NCBI GenBank assembly: GCA_900548625.1 | Contig: URLO01000034.1 | Location: 1-26,257, forward strand | Direction: 5' to 3' | Origin: an uncultured Eubacteriales bacterium | GTDB lineage: Bacteria; Bacillota; Clostridia; Oscillospirales; Oscillospiraceae | DNA: 26,257 nt | Shown: positions 14,424-21,974 of the stretch, one piece after another | Layout of the letters: each line of letters begins with the position of its first letter | How positions within the stretch are numbered: position 1 is the stretch's first letter | Notes under the pieces: model-generated | The model's database searches: none | Told to the model about the DNA's origin: nothing | Seen by the model: the letters and a program-made list of their open reading frames with translations, nothing else | Program-made: the position numbers and the translations under genes

Positions 14424-14488
14424 TAACCCAAAACATGTGTACCTGTCAATATCTTGTGCTATTCGAATTTCATTGCAACAATATATTG
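14420..14488 (-). promoter_or_regulatory. nrdD promoter with paired NrdR boxes
   Basis: The minus-strand promoter is TTGACA (14444-14449), 18-bp spacer, TAAAAT (14420-14425). Two AT-rich palindromes match the NrdR-box core CwATATATwG: CAATATATTG at 14479-14488 (perfect) and CAATATCTTG at 14447-14456 (one mismatch). Their centres are 32 bp apart, the three-turn spacing known for NrdR. The second box overlaps the -35 hexamer, as expected for repression when dATP is plentiful. Confidence 0.75.
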
Positions 14489-14492
14489 TTTT

Positions 14493-15182
14493 TCATATAC
14501 CGCGCAGCGCCACATTGGGGATCTTAGGCCGCACCAGCTCCGCCCAATGGCGAAGCTGCTCCGGGGCCGGCGCGTGAAGCCCCGCCTTTAAGACCGTTTC
14601 CCGCGGTTCAAAGCGCTGGATAAAATAGCGCTCCGCACCTGCGAGCCAGTCCCCCAGCTTTTGAAACGATGCATCATCGTGGAGCTCCGCGACCGCCGTT
14701 GTCCGAAACTCATACGCGACCGTGCCGCGCAGCAGGAACGAAACGCTTTCGAAAACAGGCGTGAGCTCCGGCTCGCAAACGCCGATGGTTTGCGCGTAGC
14801 GCTCCGGGCTGTTCTTCACGTCCATGGCGACATAATCGGCAAGCCCCGCCTGCACGATCGCCTCCAGCCGCTCCGGAAATGCGCCGTTCGTGTCCAGCTT
14901 GACGGCATAGCCCAGCGCCTTGATCTTCTCCAGAAGGCTCGGCAGCTCCTGACGCAAAAGCGGCTCCCCGCCGGTGACGGCAACGCCGTCCAGCACGCCC
15001 TGCCGTTTTTTCAGGAACATCAAAAGCGCGTCCTCGTCCATCGCATCGCCGGTGTCGCCCTGAAGGAGCGGTGCATTGTGGCAAAACGGGCATCGGAAAT
15101 TGCATCCGGACAGGAACACCGTACACGCCGTTCTGCCCGGATAGTCGAGCAGTGTCAGCTTTTGCAGTCCTTGTATCCGCAT
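14493..15182 (-). CDS. nrdG: Anaerobic ribonucleotide reductase activating protein (radical SAM)
   Basis: The 229-residue protein has the radical-SAM cluster motif CNFRCPFC (Cys27, 31, 34) directly after DYPGRTACTVFLSG, and the GGEPLL motif near residue 80. Both are typical of the longer clostridial form of NrdG. It uses S-adenosylmethionine and an iron-sulfur cluster to create the glycyl radical on NrdD (Gly663 of the downstream gene). The start is at 15182, behind GGAGAG; longer frames run through the upstream gene. It overlaps the FUSC-type gene by 28 bp, so it is translated with the bile salt hydrolase operon, while nrdD has its own NrdR-controlled promoter. This order, activase before reductase in different transcription units, is unusual. 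Confidence 0.93.
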   Translation of the reverse strand: MRIQGLQKLTLLDYPGRTACTVFLSGCNFRCPFCHNAPLLQGDTGDAMDEDALLMFLKKRQGVLDGVAVTGGEPLLRQELPSLLEKIKALGYAVKLDTNGAFPERLEAIVQAGLADYVAMDVKNSPERYAQTIGVCEPELTPVFESVSFLLRGTVAYEFRTTAVAELHDDASFQKLGDWLAGAERYFIQRFEPRETVLKAGLHAPAPEQLRHWAELVRPKIPNVALRGI

Positions 15183-15883
15183 TTCTCTCCATCCTCTCTG
15201 TCCGTGTCTGACACCGAAGCGGCGTCCTGCTCGGCATTTTCCGCTTCCGCCCTCAGCGTGCTTCGGCGCTCGCGCCTTTGCAGCAGCCATGCGCTGAGAC
15301 TTCCCTTTGTCGCCGGATACGGAAACAGCTTGACATTGACCAGCCATGCGATCGAAACGCCCACGATCGTCTGCACCGCGCGCATCAGGGAATGCAGGTA
15401 GACGCTGCTTTCAAAGTGGCTGATCATCAGAATGACCGCGATGGACGCGGCAAGTCCGCAGTAATCGCGGCAGTTTGCCCATTCCGCCGCACAAAGCACC
15501 GCCAGCGTGCCCGTCAGCAGGATCACGATCTCATACCATCCGCTTTTCCAGACCACCTGCGGCATATTTCGCAGCAGGTCGGTCAGCAGCAGGAACGGAA
15601 GCCCCACGCCAATGGCGATTAGCGTCGCCAAAATGCGCTTTTTGCCGTTCACCCGCGTCTTTTCGGACGATTCGCGGATCTCCATCATTGCGTAAATATA
15701 AATAAACAGTGGGTGCGGCTCCAGCCCCGGCACCATCAGACGCAGGAGCTGCCAGAAGCAAAAGCCCAGAAACATCGCAAAAATGCTTTTCAGCTTCCGT
15801 CTTCCGATGTGCAGATGCGGCCCTTTCTGGCTCTCGTCCGGCGAAGGAGATGCCATATCTTCGGTTCTCAGATCTTCATTCAT
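15155..15883 (-). CDS. FUSC / aromatic acid exporter-type membrane protein
   Basis: The 242-residue protein has a charged N-terminus (about 30 residues), roughly five to six hydrophobic segments between residues 33 and 190, and a highly charged cytoplasmic tail from 195 on, rich in Arg and Glu. The pattern, including the PLFIYIYAMMEIRESSEKTRVNGKKRILATLIAIGVGLPF turn split by a basic loop, fits the N-terminal membrane half of FUSC-like aromatic acid exporters. Substrate unknown. The ribosome binding site (AAAGGAG) is 12 bases before the chosen ATG, so a start slightly downstream is possible. It lies between bile salt hydrolase and nrdG in one minus-strand operon and could export a product of bile acid deconjugation. 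That link is inference. Confidence 0.75.
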   Translation of the reverse strand: MNEDLRTEDMASPSPDESQKGPHLHIGRRKLKSIFAMFLGFCFWQLLRLMVPGLEPHPLFIYIYAMMEIRESSEKTRVNGKKRILATLIAIGVGLPFLLLTDLLRNMPQVVWKSGWYEIVILLTGTLAVLCAAEWANCRDYCGLAASIAVILMISHFESSVYLHSLMRAVQTIVGVSIAWLVNVKLFPYPATKGSLSAWLLQRRERRSTLRAEAENAEQDAASVSDTDREDGEKCGYKDCKS

Positions 15884-16004
15884 CCTCGGCTCACGCTCCT
15901 TTGTCGCTCAGGCAGTCGCAGCGCACGCTGCATTTCCGGTTTTGTCTGTCCGTACTGACTGAGACTTTCTCTCGAGCAGCACGGGCGCAGCGCAGAATGC
16001 CGCC

Positions 16005-16979
16005 TCAGTTCTGCATACAGATCTGTTCGCCGCAGACGGGAGCATAGGTGACGAGGCTGCTGCCGTCCAGATTCTCCCGGTGCATATCCACGCCGCTGAT
16101 CTGGTGGTTGTCGTAGGTGTTATAGTAATAGATGCCCTTGTCGGTGTTGCAGCAGGAGGTAAACAGCGTGATCTCATACCGGCCCTCTCCCAGCTTGCAG
16201 CAGCCGCGCTGCTGGTCTACGCTGCCAAGGATGTGGAAAAACTGGCTTACGCTCTCCGCCTCCGAATCCCCGGAGAGAGAATTCATCTTGACGAATGCCA
16301 CCCGGACAAATCTGGACTGGGAGGACAGGTCGCCCGGAAGCCCCATGCCGCCCATACCGCGGCTGTAGGGATCGAGCGCAAGTTCCTTTGAGAATGTGTT
16401 CTCCCGGTTGTCCACCGCTAGGTGCATATAATTGTTCAGCTGGAACAGCTGATACGGAAACGGCGGATTGTTCGTAAGCACGCCGACCGGATTGTCATAG
16501 ACCTTCAGACCGTCCTTCACAGACTCCACCGTGATGCACGCGGTTTTGTCGGCAATGAGCCAGTGAAGCTGCGCAAGCGGCAGGTTTTCCATAAATGGCG
16601 TGTCGATCAGGTTCAGGCGCAAAAGCGCCTGCCGCGCCTCCTCAACGCTTGCGCAGGTGCCGAGGATCCATGGGATCAGCTCAAACTGTGCGATGTTCTC
16701 TTTTCCATCCGCCGGTTTGTTGTAGTGCGCATTTCCGACGAAGTTCAGTCCCGCGATCCCGAGGCCCTTCTCATTGACTGCGTCGTAATACAGAGGATAA
16801 TCCTGCATGATGCACGCCATGCCGATCATGGCGTAGTGGCTCTTGAGCTGTTCGCCGTTTCGCAGGTGGAATACATAGTTTCTGGGCGTGACCGTCACAC
16901 GATCTCCATATGAAATGTCATAGTCCAGCGTTCTTCCGAAATAGAAATCCTTTGTTTTGTAGGTAGCTGCTGTGCACAT
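16005..16979 (-). CDS. bsh: Choloylglycine hydrolase / bile salt hydrolase
   Basis: The 324-residue N-terminal nucleophile hydrolase begins MCTAATYKTKDFYFGRTLD, so Cys2 becomes the catalytic N-terminal residue after removal of Met. Other conserved active-site residues are visible: Arg16, Asp19, Asn79 (GLNF), Asn170 (LTNNPPF) and Arg223 (SRFVR). Full length for the family. It cleaves glycine or taurine from conjugated bile acids inside the cell; penicillin V acylases share the fold, but this N-terminal sequence is of the bile salt hydrolase type common in gut Clostridia. The ATG at 16979 follows GGAGGAA. It is the third gene of an operon after a PPC-domain protein and a small membrane protein, followed by the FUSC-type exporter. 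Confidence 0.93.
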   Translation of the reverse strand: MCTAATYKTKDFYFGRTLDYDISYGDRVTVTPRNYVFHLRNGEQLKSHYAMIGMACIMQDYPLYYDAVNEKGLGIAGLNFVGNAHYNKPADGKENIAQFELIPWILGTCASVEEARQALLRLNLIDTPFMENLPLAQLHWLIADKTACITVESVKDGLKVYDNPVGVLTNNPPFPYQLFQLNNYMHLAVDNRENTFSKELALDPYSRGMGGMGLPGDLSSQSRFVRVAFVKMNSLSGDSEAESVSQFFHILGSVDQQRGCCKLGEGRYEITLFTSCCNTDKGIYYYNTYDNHQISGVDMHRENLDGSSLVTYAPVCGEQICMQN

Positions 16980-17044
16980 CGTCGTTCCTCCGAAGCTTGT
17001 TTGTCATGTTGTCAAAATGTGCGTCTTTGCGCGGAAGCATACGC

Positions 17045-17254
17045 TCAAATCGGCATCGGCGTCTGCGCGAGCACGATGACGATCAAGACGGCAAGCACAA
17101 ACGCCGCCGCGCCGACAATGGCCGCGACCTTTCCGCTGAATTTCTTCCCCGCGGCCCTGCATACCAGCGCCGCGCAGGCAATGCAGACCGCCGCGGCTGC
17201 CAGCGCAATGCCGAGCGTCTTCCACAGCCACGAAAGCTCATATAGTATTCTCAT
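17045..17254 (-). CDS. Small two-span membrane protein
   Basis: The 69-residue product has two strongly hydrophobic segments (about residues 10-33 and 43-63) joined by a basic loop (RAAGKKFSGK), with a short polar N-terminus (MRILYELSWLWK). I do not recognise a family. It is preceded by AGGATCGGTGA and sits 36 bp after the PPC-domain gene and 65 bp before bile salt hydrolase on the same strand, which supports it as a real operon member. Confidence 0.65.
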   Translation of the reverse strand: MRILYELSWLWKTLGIALAAAAVCIACAALVCRAAGKKFSGKVAAIVGAAAFVLAVLIVIVLAQTPMPI

Positions 17255-17290
17255 TTTTTCACCGATCCTTTCGTCTGAGAAAACGGGAGG

Positions 17291-17710
17291 TCAGAACGCG
17301 AACAGATTCAGCCCCGTCTCCTCGTCATGGCGGCGGTCAACGAGACCGTCAATGATGCTGATGACCATTTCGCAGGTCGCGCTCACAAACGCGCTGTTCA
17401 GATGGCCGCCAAAGACCTCTCCCCTGTCATTTCCGGCGCTCATGTGCATGTGCGCATAAAACTCGCCGTTCATGGTATTGATGCTTCCCGTCAGGGAGAC
17501 GATCTCAAAGTCGCCTCTGAATTCATTCGCGTGATACTTCTGCTCGCTTACGCTATAGACGCCGACGGTAAAATGATCCGTCGCGCCGAGCGCGCAGATG
17601 TCCGCCAGCAGGATATGCTCTGCTGCCGCGATCTTTTTCACCTGTTCGAGGATCTCCTCACCTCTGTCGATCCTTGCCACGATCTTGTTTCCAAATCTTC
17701 TGTAATCCAT
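17291..17710 (-). CDS. PPC-domain (DUF296) protein
   Basis: The 139-residue protein matches the plants-and-prokaryotes-conserved domain along its length: a short strand with RIDRGEEILEQVKK, the core ICALGATDHFTVGVY, and the histidine-bearing HMHM...GGH region (His87, His89, His103). In bacterial members those histidines bind a metal in a trimer. Members are annotated as DNA-binding proteins by analogy to AT-hook proteins, but the function of the bacterial ones is not established. The start is at 17710, 8 bases after GGGAG; two upstream in-frame Met codons have no proper site. It is the first gene of the bile salt hydrolase operon, with a good promoter upstream. Confidence 0.88.
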   Translation of the reverse strand: MDYRRFGNKIVARIDRGEEILEQVKKIAAAEHILLADICALGATDHFTVGVYSVSEQKYHANEFRGDFEIVSLTGSINTMNGEFYAHMHMSAGNDRGEVFGGHLNSAFVSATCEMVISIIDGLVDRRHDEETGLNLFAF

Positions 17711-17769
17711 ATCGGGTTCTCCCATTTCCTGCGTGGTCCGGCTCACGCCGCGTTCTTATTTGCGTTCTT

Positions 17770-17798
17770 ATTATAGTGCACAGCACCATGAAGTACAA
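17770..17798 (-). promoter_or_regulatory. Promoter of the PPC / bile salt hydrolase operon
   Basis: Minus strand: TTGTAC (17793-17798), 17-bp spacer, perfect TATAAT (17770-17775). The leader to the ATG at 17710 is about 50 bases. It is the only clear promoter before the genes down to nrdG. Confidence 0.75.
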
Positions 17799-17830
17799 CT
17801 TAAAAACCGCTTCATAAATTCCCGCGAATA

Positions 17831-17866
17831 CAAAAGAGCCCGAATGAAACAGCTCATTCGGGTCTT
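17831..17866 (-). terminator. Terminator of the SDR gene
   Basis: Stem CCCGAATGA (17839-17847) pairs with TCATTCGGG (17854-17862) around a 6-base loop. On the minus strand the stem is followed by CTCTTTTG. It lies just before the promoter of the next operon. Confidence 0.8.
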
Positions 17867-17888
17867 GTGTCTGATGCAGGCCGGAGGC

Positions 17889-18899
17889 TCAGCGGGCCGG
17901 GGAAAGCATCTTCTGCGTCTGGAACCAGTGCAGCGTGCTGCGCAGCGTCTCCTTGAGCGGACGGGCATGGAAGCCGAGCGTCTTGGACGCCTTCGCATTG
18001 GAAAAACGGCCGTTGGAATCCAGCACCGAGATAGAATACGGCGTGAAAAACGGGCGCTGCTTGCGAAGGTGCGCGATCTTCTCACAGATGGGCGCGAAGC
18101 ATTTCGCCAGCGCGGCAGGCGCGTAGAGCCTCGGCGCCTTCTCGCCGAGCAGTGACGCAGTCATCGTAAAGATGTCGCGGATGCTTGCGTAATGACCGGA
18201 AAGAATGTAGCATTCTCCGGCTTTTCCGCGTTCGGCGCAGGCAAGAATGCCCACCGCAACGTCACGCACGTCAACAAAGTCATAGCCGCCCTTCACGCCG
18301 AGCGGGAGTCTGCCGCGGCTGAGCGCCAGAAGCATCCGGGTCATGTTGCCGCACGCCAGATCGCCCGGGCCGATGATGCCGGACGGATGGACCACGCTGG
18401 CATTGAGTCCCTCCTGCGCCGCCTTGAGGACAAGCGCCGTTGCCATTGCCTTGCTCTTTCCGTAATCGCCGTCGATCTCATCCGGCGTAAACTGATGCGT
18501 TTCCGTGATCGTCTGCGGCGCGGGCTTTTCCGGGATCGCGTGGACGGAGCTGACATAGACAAGCTTGGCCGCATGATACTCCCGGCAGAGATCAATGATA
18601 TTCTGCGTGCCCTGCACATTGACGGAGTAAAGCATCTTGCCGGGATTGGATGCAATAGAGACAATGCCCGCACAGTGCAGCACGCAGAAGTTTTCTCCGC
18701 CTGCGGCAAAGAAATCGCGCATTGAGTCCTTCTCAGTCAGATTTCCGTAATACGGTTCCACCTCGCTTGGCAGCGTATCGATAAGCGGGTCATTTTCCAT
18801 GACCAGCGCCAGAACACGGCATTTGTGCCCCACCAAAAGCTGTACCACAGCCCTTCCGAGGAAGCCGGTGGCGCCGGTGATCAGATAGTTTTGATACAT
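17889..18899 (-). CDS. Extended SDR-family NAD(P)-dependent oxidoreductase/epimerase
   Basis: The 336-residue protein has the extended short-chain dehydrogenase pattern: GATGFLG (residues 9-15) for NAD(P) binding, catalytic Ser117/118 in VSSVHA, and Tyr146-x3-Lys150 (YGKSK), with a substrate domain after residue 165. It resembles the dihydroflavonol reductase / 3-beta-hydroxysteroid dehydrogenase-like branch rather than sugar epimerases, but the substrate is not determined by sequence. The start is at 18899, 7 bases after GAAGGAGG; one GTG codon further upstream is less well placed. It forms a single-gene unit that diverges from a TetR-type regulator, which probably controls it. Proximity to the bile salt hydrolase operon makes a steroid substrate conceivable, nothing more. 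Confidence 0.88.
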   Translation of the reverse strand: MYQNYLITGATGFLGRAVVQLLVGHKCRVLALVMENDPLIDTLPSEVEPYYGNLTEKDSMRDFFAAGGENFCVLHCAGIVSIASNPGKMLYSVNVQGTQNIIDLCREYHAAKLVYVSSVHAIPEKPAPQTITETHQFTPDEIDGDYGKSKAMATALVLKAAQEGLNASVVHPSGIIGPGDLACGNMTRMLLALSRGRLPLGVKGGYDFVDVRDVAVGILACAERGKAGECYILSGHYASIRDIFTMTASLLGEKAPRLYAPAALAKCFAPICEKIAHLRKQRPFFTPYSISVLDSNGRFSNAKASKTLGFHARPLKETLRSTLHWFQTQKMLSPAR

Positions 18900-18931
18900 C
18901 ACACGTCCTCCTTCAGATAAATATACTGGTG

Positions 18932-18960
18932 TTGATTATCTTTCACAGTTACAGTATAAT
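18932..18960 (+). promoter_or_regulatory. Promoter of the second TetR-family regulator
   Basis: TTGATT (18932-18937), 17-bp spacer, perfect TATAAT (18955-18960). The leader of about 98 bases to the ATG at 19065 contains the complementary segments GCCGCAA and TTGCGGC. The divergent SDR gene starts 32 bp away at 18899, so a bound regulator would affect both genes. Confidence 0.6.
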
Positions 18961-19064
18961 ACAATCAGCCGCAAATACCATAGACACATTGCGGCGGGCT
19001 GAAAGAACGGCAACACATTTGCCGCATCTGTTGACTTAATTTGTAAACTTTCTGTGGAGGCGCT

Positions 19065-19613
19065 ATGAAGACGGACGCAAGAGTGAAGTACACAAGGATG
19101 GTGCTGAAAAAAGCGCTGCTGGAGCTGCTGGAGCACAAGCCGGTCAACAAGATCACCGTCAAGGAGATCTGCGAGCGTGCAGGGCTGAACCGCGCAACCT
19201 TTTACGCGCATTATACAGACTGCTTTGATCTCCTGGAGAGCATCGAGGAGGAGCTGTTCGGTCAGTTTGAACGTTCGATGCAGAATTACGTGCAGTCATT
19301 TGACATTGCGGCTCTGGTGGACGGGCTTTACGGCATCATTCAGGAAAACGAGGCGGTCTGCCGGGTGCTGCTGTTCGGCCGGCGCAGCACGGAGCTGATC
19401 CACCGGATGATCGTGTACGCGCACGATCTGAGCATCGCCTCCTGGCGAAGGACACTGAAAAAAGCGTCAGATGATGAGCTGGAAATGCTCTATCTCTGCC
19501 TGTCAAACGGGCTTTTGAGCGTCATTCTGGACGGATATGACCGCTTTGACCGCCAGAGCGTGATCCGGTTTATCGACCTCATGTACCATCAGGCAACCGT
19601 GCCGCTCTTATAA
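19065..19613 (+). CDS. TetR/AcrR-family transcriptional regulator
   Basis: The 182-residue protein has a TetR-type helix-turn-helix (residues 10-60; KITVKEICERAGLNRATFYAHYTDCFDLL) and an all-helical C-terminal ligand domain related to that of the regulator at 3916-4479. No effector can be named. Start at 19065 behind GGAGG. It faces away from the SDR gene with 165 bp between the start codons, the usual layout of a TetR repressor and its target. Confidence 0.88.
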   Translation: MKTDARVKYTRMVLKKALLELLEHKPVNKITVKEICERAGLNRATFYAHYTDCFDLLESIEEELFGQFERSMQNYVQSFDIAALVDGLYGIIQENEAVCRVLLFGRRSTELIHRMIVYAHDLSIASWRRTLKKASDDELEMLYLCLSNGLLSVILDGYDRFDRQSVIRFIDLMYHQATVPLL

Positions 19614-19630
19614 GGCGCTTCCGGCCGCGA

Positions 19631-19665
19631 TTCGTGCCTGCGGGCGCGAACTCTACGAGTTTTTT
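19631..19665 (+). terminator. Probable terminator of the TetR gene
   Basis: TTCGTGCC (19631-19638) pairs with GGCGCGAA (19643-19650, one G-U pair). A small CTCTACGAG hairpin and six T residues (19660-19665) follow. It ends 5 bp before the palindromic element. Confidence 0.5.
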
Positions 19666-19669
19666 GACA

Positions 19670-19837
19670 GTCTAATACTAAAACCCGATTAAAATCTTCC
19701 ATGCTTTCTGGTCTAAATTGCGCCAGAATGCGTTATCTTCCTTGCTGGGCAACCGCCCAGCTGCGTCATCTGCCTTTTCTGGCACAATTTATCCTCAGAA
19801 ATCTTTTAAAGATTTCAAACAGGTTTTAGTATAAGAC
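19670..19837. mobile_element. 168-bp palindromic MITE-like element
   Basis: The ends GTCTAATACTAAAACC (19670-19685) and GGTTTTAGTATAAGAC (19822-19837) are inverted repeats with one mismatch; the homology extends to 29 bases with 25 matches (19670-19698 with 19809-19837). Inside, 19714-19727 pairs with 19778-19791 (13 of 14), and a perfect 7-bp apex hairpin with a 4-base loop lies at 19744-19761. The whole element can fold into one long stem. It holds no protein gene, and no clear target-site duplication was seen. One more copy of its terminal repeat is at 64-79. It is most likely a non-autonomous element moved by a transposase encoded elsewhere. Confidence 0.75.
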
Positions 19838-19867
19838 CCCTGTGCAGGCAAATTGTCTGCACAGGGG
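19837..19867 (-). terminator. Terminator of the envelope operon, abutted by the MITE
   Basis: A perfect 11-bp stem (CCCCTGTGCAG at 19837-19847 with 19857-19867) with a 9-base loop lies 22 bp beyond the minus-strand stop at 19890. The right end of the palindromic element begins exactly at the stem base, where the U tract would be expected, and supplies TCTTATA instead. Confidence 0.7.
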
Positions 19868-19889
19868 CCATTTCTGTTATGCGGTATAT

Positions 19890-21155
19890 TTATCCGTATG
19901 CGCGCATCAGCACGACCGACAATGTACTCTGCGAAAGGAAGGGCAGGCAGATGCCGTTTGCGCCGGCGGCGATCATTAGTTCTTCACCGCTCGGGGAGAT
20001 GAGCACAGGATATGTCTCACAGATGAACACCGGCCCGTCATAGCTGTCGTAGGCACTGCCGCCGACAAGAGAAAGCTCGATGGTCACATAGCTCGGCATG
20101 TCGATGGCGGTCTCGATCGTCCAGAAACCGCTCCACTGCTCTACAAGATCTTCCTGCCCCTCATAGGACCAGTCCAGATCGACTGTGCCGCCCGTTTCAT
20201 CGCCGGGATAGAAGGTCAGCGTGAAGAATCCGTATTTATCCGTATCGCGCACCATTGAATGCACGCACCACGAATTGTCCCAGCCCTCCGAACCGGCCAG
20301 ACCGAGCGCCGTCGGGCCATTCCAGCCGTCTGCGAACCAGTCTCCAAGTCCCTCCGGGCCGCTCTGCCATGTGTACTCCGTAAAGTCCCACGAATGATAC
20401 GCTCCTGTTTCCGATACGCACGGCGAAAGAATGCTCATTGCGTCAAGCGACGGGTTCCACTGGCAGGTGTTGCCGTCGTTGTCAGTGATGATGACCTGTG
20501 TGTCATCCTCGTATGCCACACCGTCGAGATTTGCAAAGAGCAGCACCGGCTCACCGCTCTCTGAGCGGTAAAGCACCTCGGTGACCTCCTGACTCTGCGT
20601 GGCTGCATTCCACTCGACACGATTGATCGCAACCGTCGCATTTTCATCGACCGGCACGATGCAGTAGAGATGGCCCGCGCCGCCGAGGATGTGCTCCGCA
20701 TCGATCTCCGCGATGAACGGGTATTTGCGGAGCATCGCGCTGTTGGTCTCCCACAGCCATGCAGGGAAGCCCGCCTCGAAGCCCTCGTCAAACAGCCCGC
20801 CGACATAGCCCAGATACGCCATGCCGAACATCACATCCGGAAGGTCGATCTTGTCACGAAGCCAGAAAAGCGATTGTTGGCCTTCCTCGGTGCCGGTGTA
20901 CTGTGCAGGCGGCGTGTCGGTGTCGTCCGGATCGCCGTCGTGCGGCAGGCGGTCATCCGGGTCGCCGTCTGCTGCGGGATCTTCGTCTCTTTCTTTGTTT
21001 GTCAGCTTATTCTGGTCTTTGGGCGAGTCGACCTTACCCGGGCGTCTTGCCGGCTTATCATCCTTGTCCAGCTCCATCCGCGCACATGCGCAGAGAGAAA
21101 GAGCCAGCACCAGCGCCAGCAGCAGTGCGATCGCTCGTCTGTATGTCGTTCTCAT
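19890..21155 (-). CDS. Secreted lipoprotein, uncharacterised
   Basis: The 421-residue protein has a lipoprotein signal (LALVLALSLCAC, probable lipid-modified Cys24). An acidic, low-complexity linker of about 65 residues follows, with two GDPDD repeats, then a beta-rich, aromatic-rich domain from about residue 95 to the end. No cofactor or catalytic motif is evident and I do not recognise the family. Such a linker usually carries the folded domain through the peptidoglycan. The start at 21155 follows AAAGGAGC. It is the last gene of the envelope operon, 11 bp after the TPM-domain gene. Confidence 0.85.
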   Translation of the reverse strand: MRTTYRRAIALLLALVLALSLCACARMELDKDDKPARRPGKVDSPKDQNKLTNKERDEDPAADGDPDDRLPHDGDPDDTDTPPAQYTGTEEGQQSLFWLRDKIDLPDVMFGMAYLGYVGGLFDEGFEAGFPAWLWETNSAMLRKYPFIAEIDAEHILGGAGHLYCIVPVDENATVAINRVEWNAATQSQEVTEVLYRSESGEPVLLFANLDGVAYEDDTQVIITDNDGNTCQWNPSLDAMSILSPCVSETGAYHSWDFTEYTWQSGPEGLGDWFADGWNGPTALGLAGSEGWDNSWCVHSMVRDTDKYGFFTLTFYPGDETGGTVDLDWSYEGQEDLVEQWSGFWTIETAIDMPSYVTIELSLVGGSAYDSYDGPVFICETYPVLISPSGEELMIAAGANGICLPFLSQSTLSVVLMRAYG

Positions 21156-21166
21156 AACTGCTCCTT

Positions 21167-21961
21167 TCAGAATTTTCCGCTTCGACCGGAACCGCCGCCG
21201 CCGCTTTCATAGCTGCTGCTTCCGCTGGAGCTGGAGGAGCTGCGCTCGATCTTGCGGCGGGAGGTCGTTTTATGGGTAAATTGGTCTGTTTTTTCGGTAA
21301 GCTTGAGTGATTTGGAAATGTAGGTGTTGGCTGTCGTCTTCTTGGCCACACTCTCCATCTTGCCCAGTATGATGCCTGTAATGGCAGCCGCAAAGAGCAG
21401 CGACAGGCCGACCACAATAAGGATCGGAACCAGCATGCTCTGCCGCACGGGTTTTCCGTCCTTGGCTTTTTGCAGATAGACGTCACATTCACGGATGTAG
21501 TCTGCAAAGCCGCCGTACCAGTCATCATTCCTGAAGTTGTCCAGATAGACATCTTCCATCTTCTCGGTGCCGTACTTGTTGAACGCATATTCGCTGCGCT
21601 CGCCATAGCAGAATACCGCCCAGTCACGGTCGTCCATGCTGAGCAGCAGCATGATGCCATTGCGCTTGGGGCCTTCGCCCATGTTGTACTGGTGGTAGAT
21701 GGTATAGGTCGCCTTATAGACGCCGTCCTGATTGTAGTCGCGGTAGTCTCCCACCGTCACGATGTAAACACCGACGCGATACTTCTGTGTGACTTGCTCC
21801 GCCATCTTTTCAAGCTGCTCGCGTTCGCTTTCAGTGAGAAGTCCGGCCGCATCGGTCACATGGTCAAGCTCCGGGCCGGACGTCCGCTCCGCAGATACGC
21901 TCGCGCAGAGGGCAAGCACCGTGATCAGGGTCAGCAGGAGGCAAAGTAATCTTTTTTTCAT
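21167..21961 (-). CDS. TPM-domain membrane protein (YgcG-like)
   Basis: The 264-residue protein has a signal peptide (1-24), a TPM domain (about 32-165; VTDAAGLLTESEREQLEKMAEQV, and a RDWAVFCYGE core), one membrane segment (178-202), a basic cytoplasmic stretch and a Ser/Gly-rich tail ending GGGGSGRSGKF, as in YgcG proteins. TPM domains have been linked to photosystem II repair in plants and acid phosphatase activity in some cases; the bacterial role is unclear. Start at 21961 behind GGAGGAAAA. It lies between the zinc-ribbon protein (13-bp gap) and a lipoprotein (11-bp gap), so these three are surely co-transcribed. Confidence 0.9.
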   Translation of the reverse strand: MKKRLLCLLLTLITVLALCASVSAERTSGPELDHVTDAAGLLTESEREQLEKMAEQVTQKYRVGVYIVTVGDYRDYNQDGVYKATYTIYHQYNMGEGPKRNGIMLLLSMDDRDWAVFCYGERSEYAFNKYGTEKMEDVYLDNFRNDDWYGGFADYIRECDVYLQKAKDGKPVRQSMLVPILIVVGLSLLFAAAITGIILGKMESVAKKTTANTYISKSLKLTEKTDQFTHKTTSRRKIERSSSSSSGSSSYESGGGGSGRSGKF

Positions 21962-21974
21962 CGTTTTTTCCTCC

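Noticed and set aside
11971..14577. 868-codon plus-strand frame opposite nrdD
   Set aside because: Shadow of nrdD caused by codon composition; no start site or domain supports it.
19666..19841. Target-site duplication flanking the 168-bp element
   Set aside because: The bases outside the inverted repeats (GACA on the left, CCCTG on the right) do not match, so no duplication is claimed.
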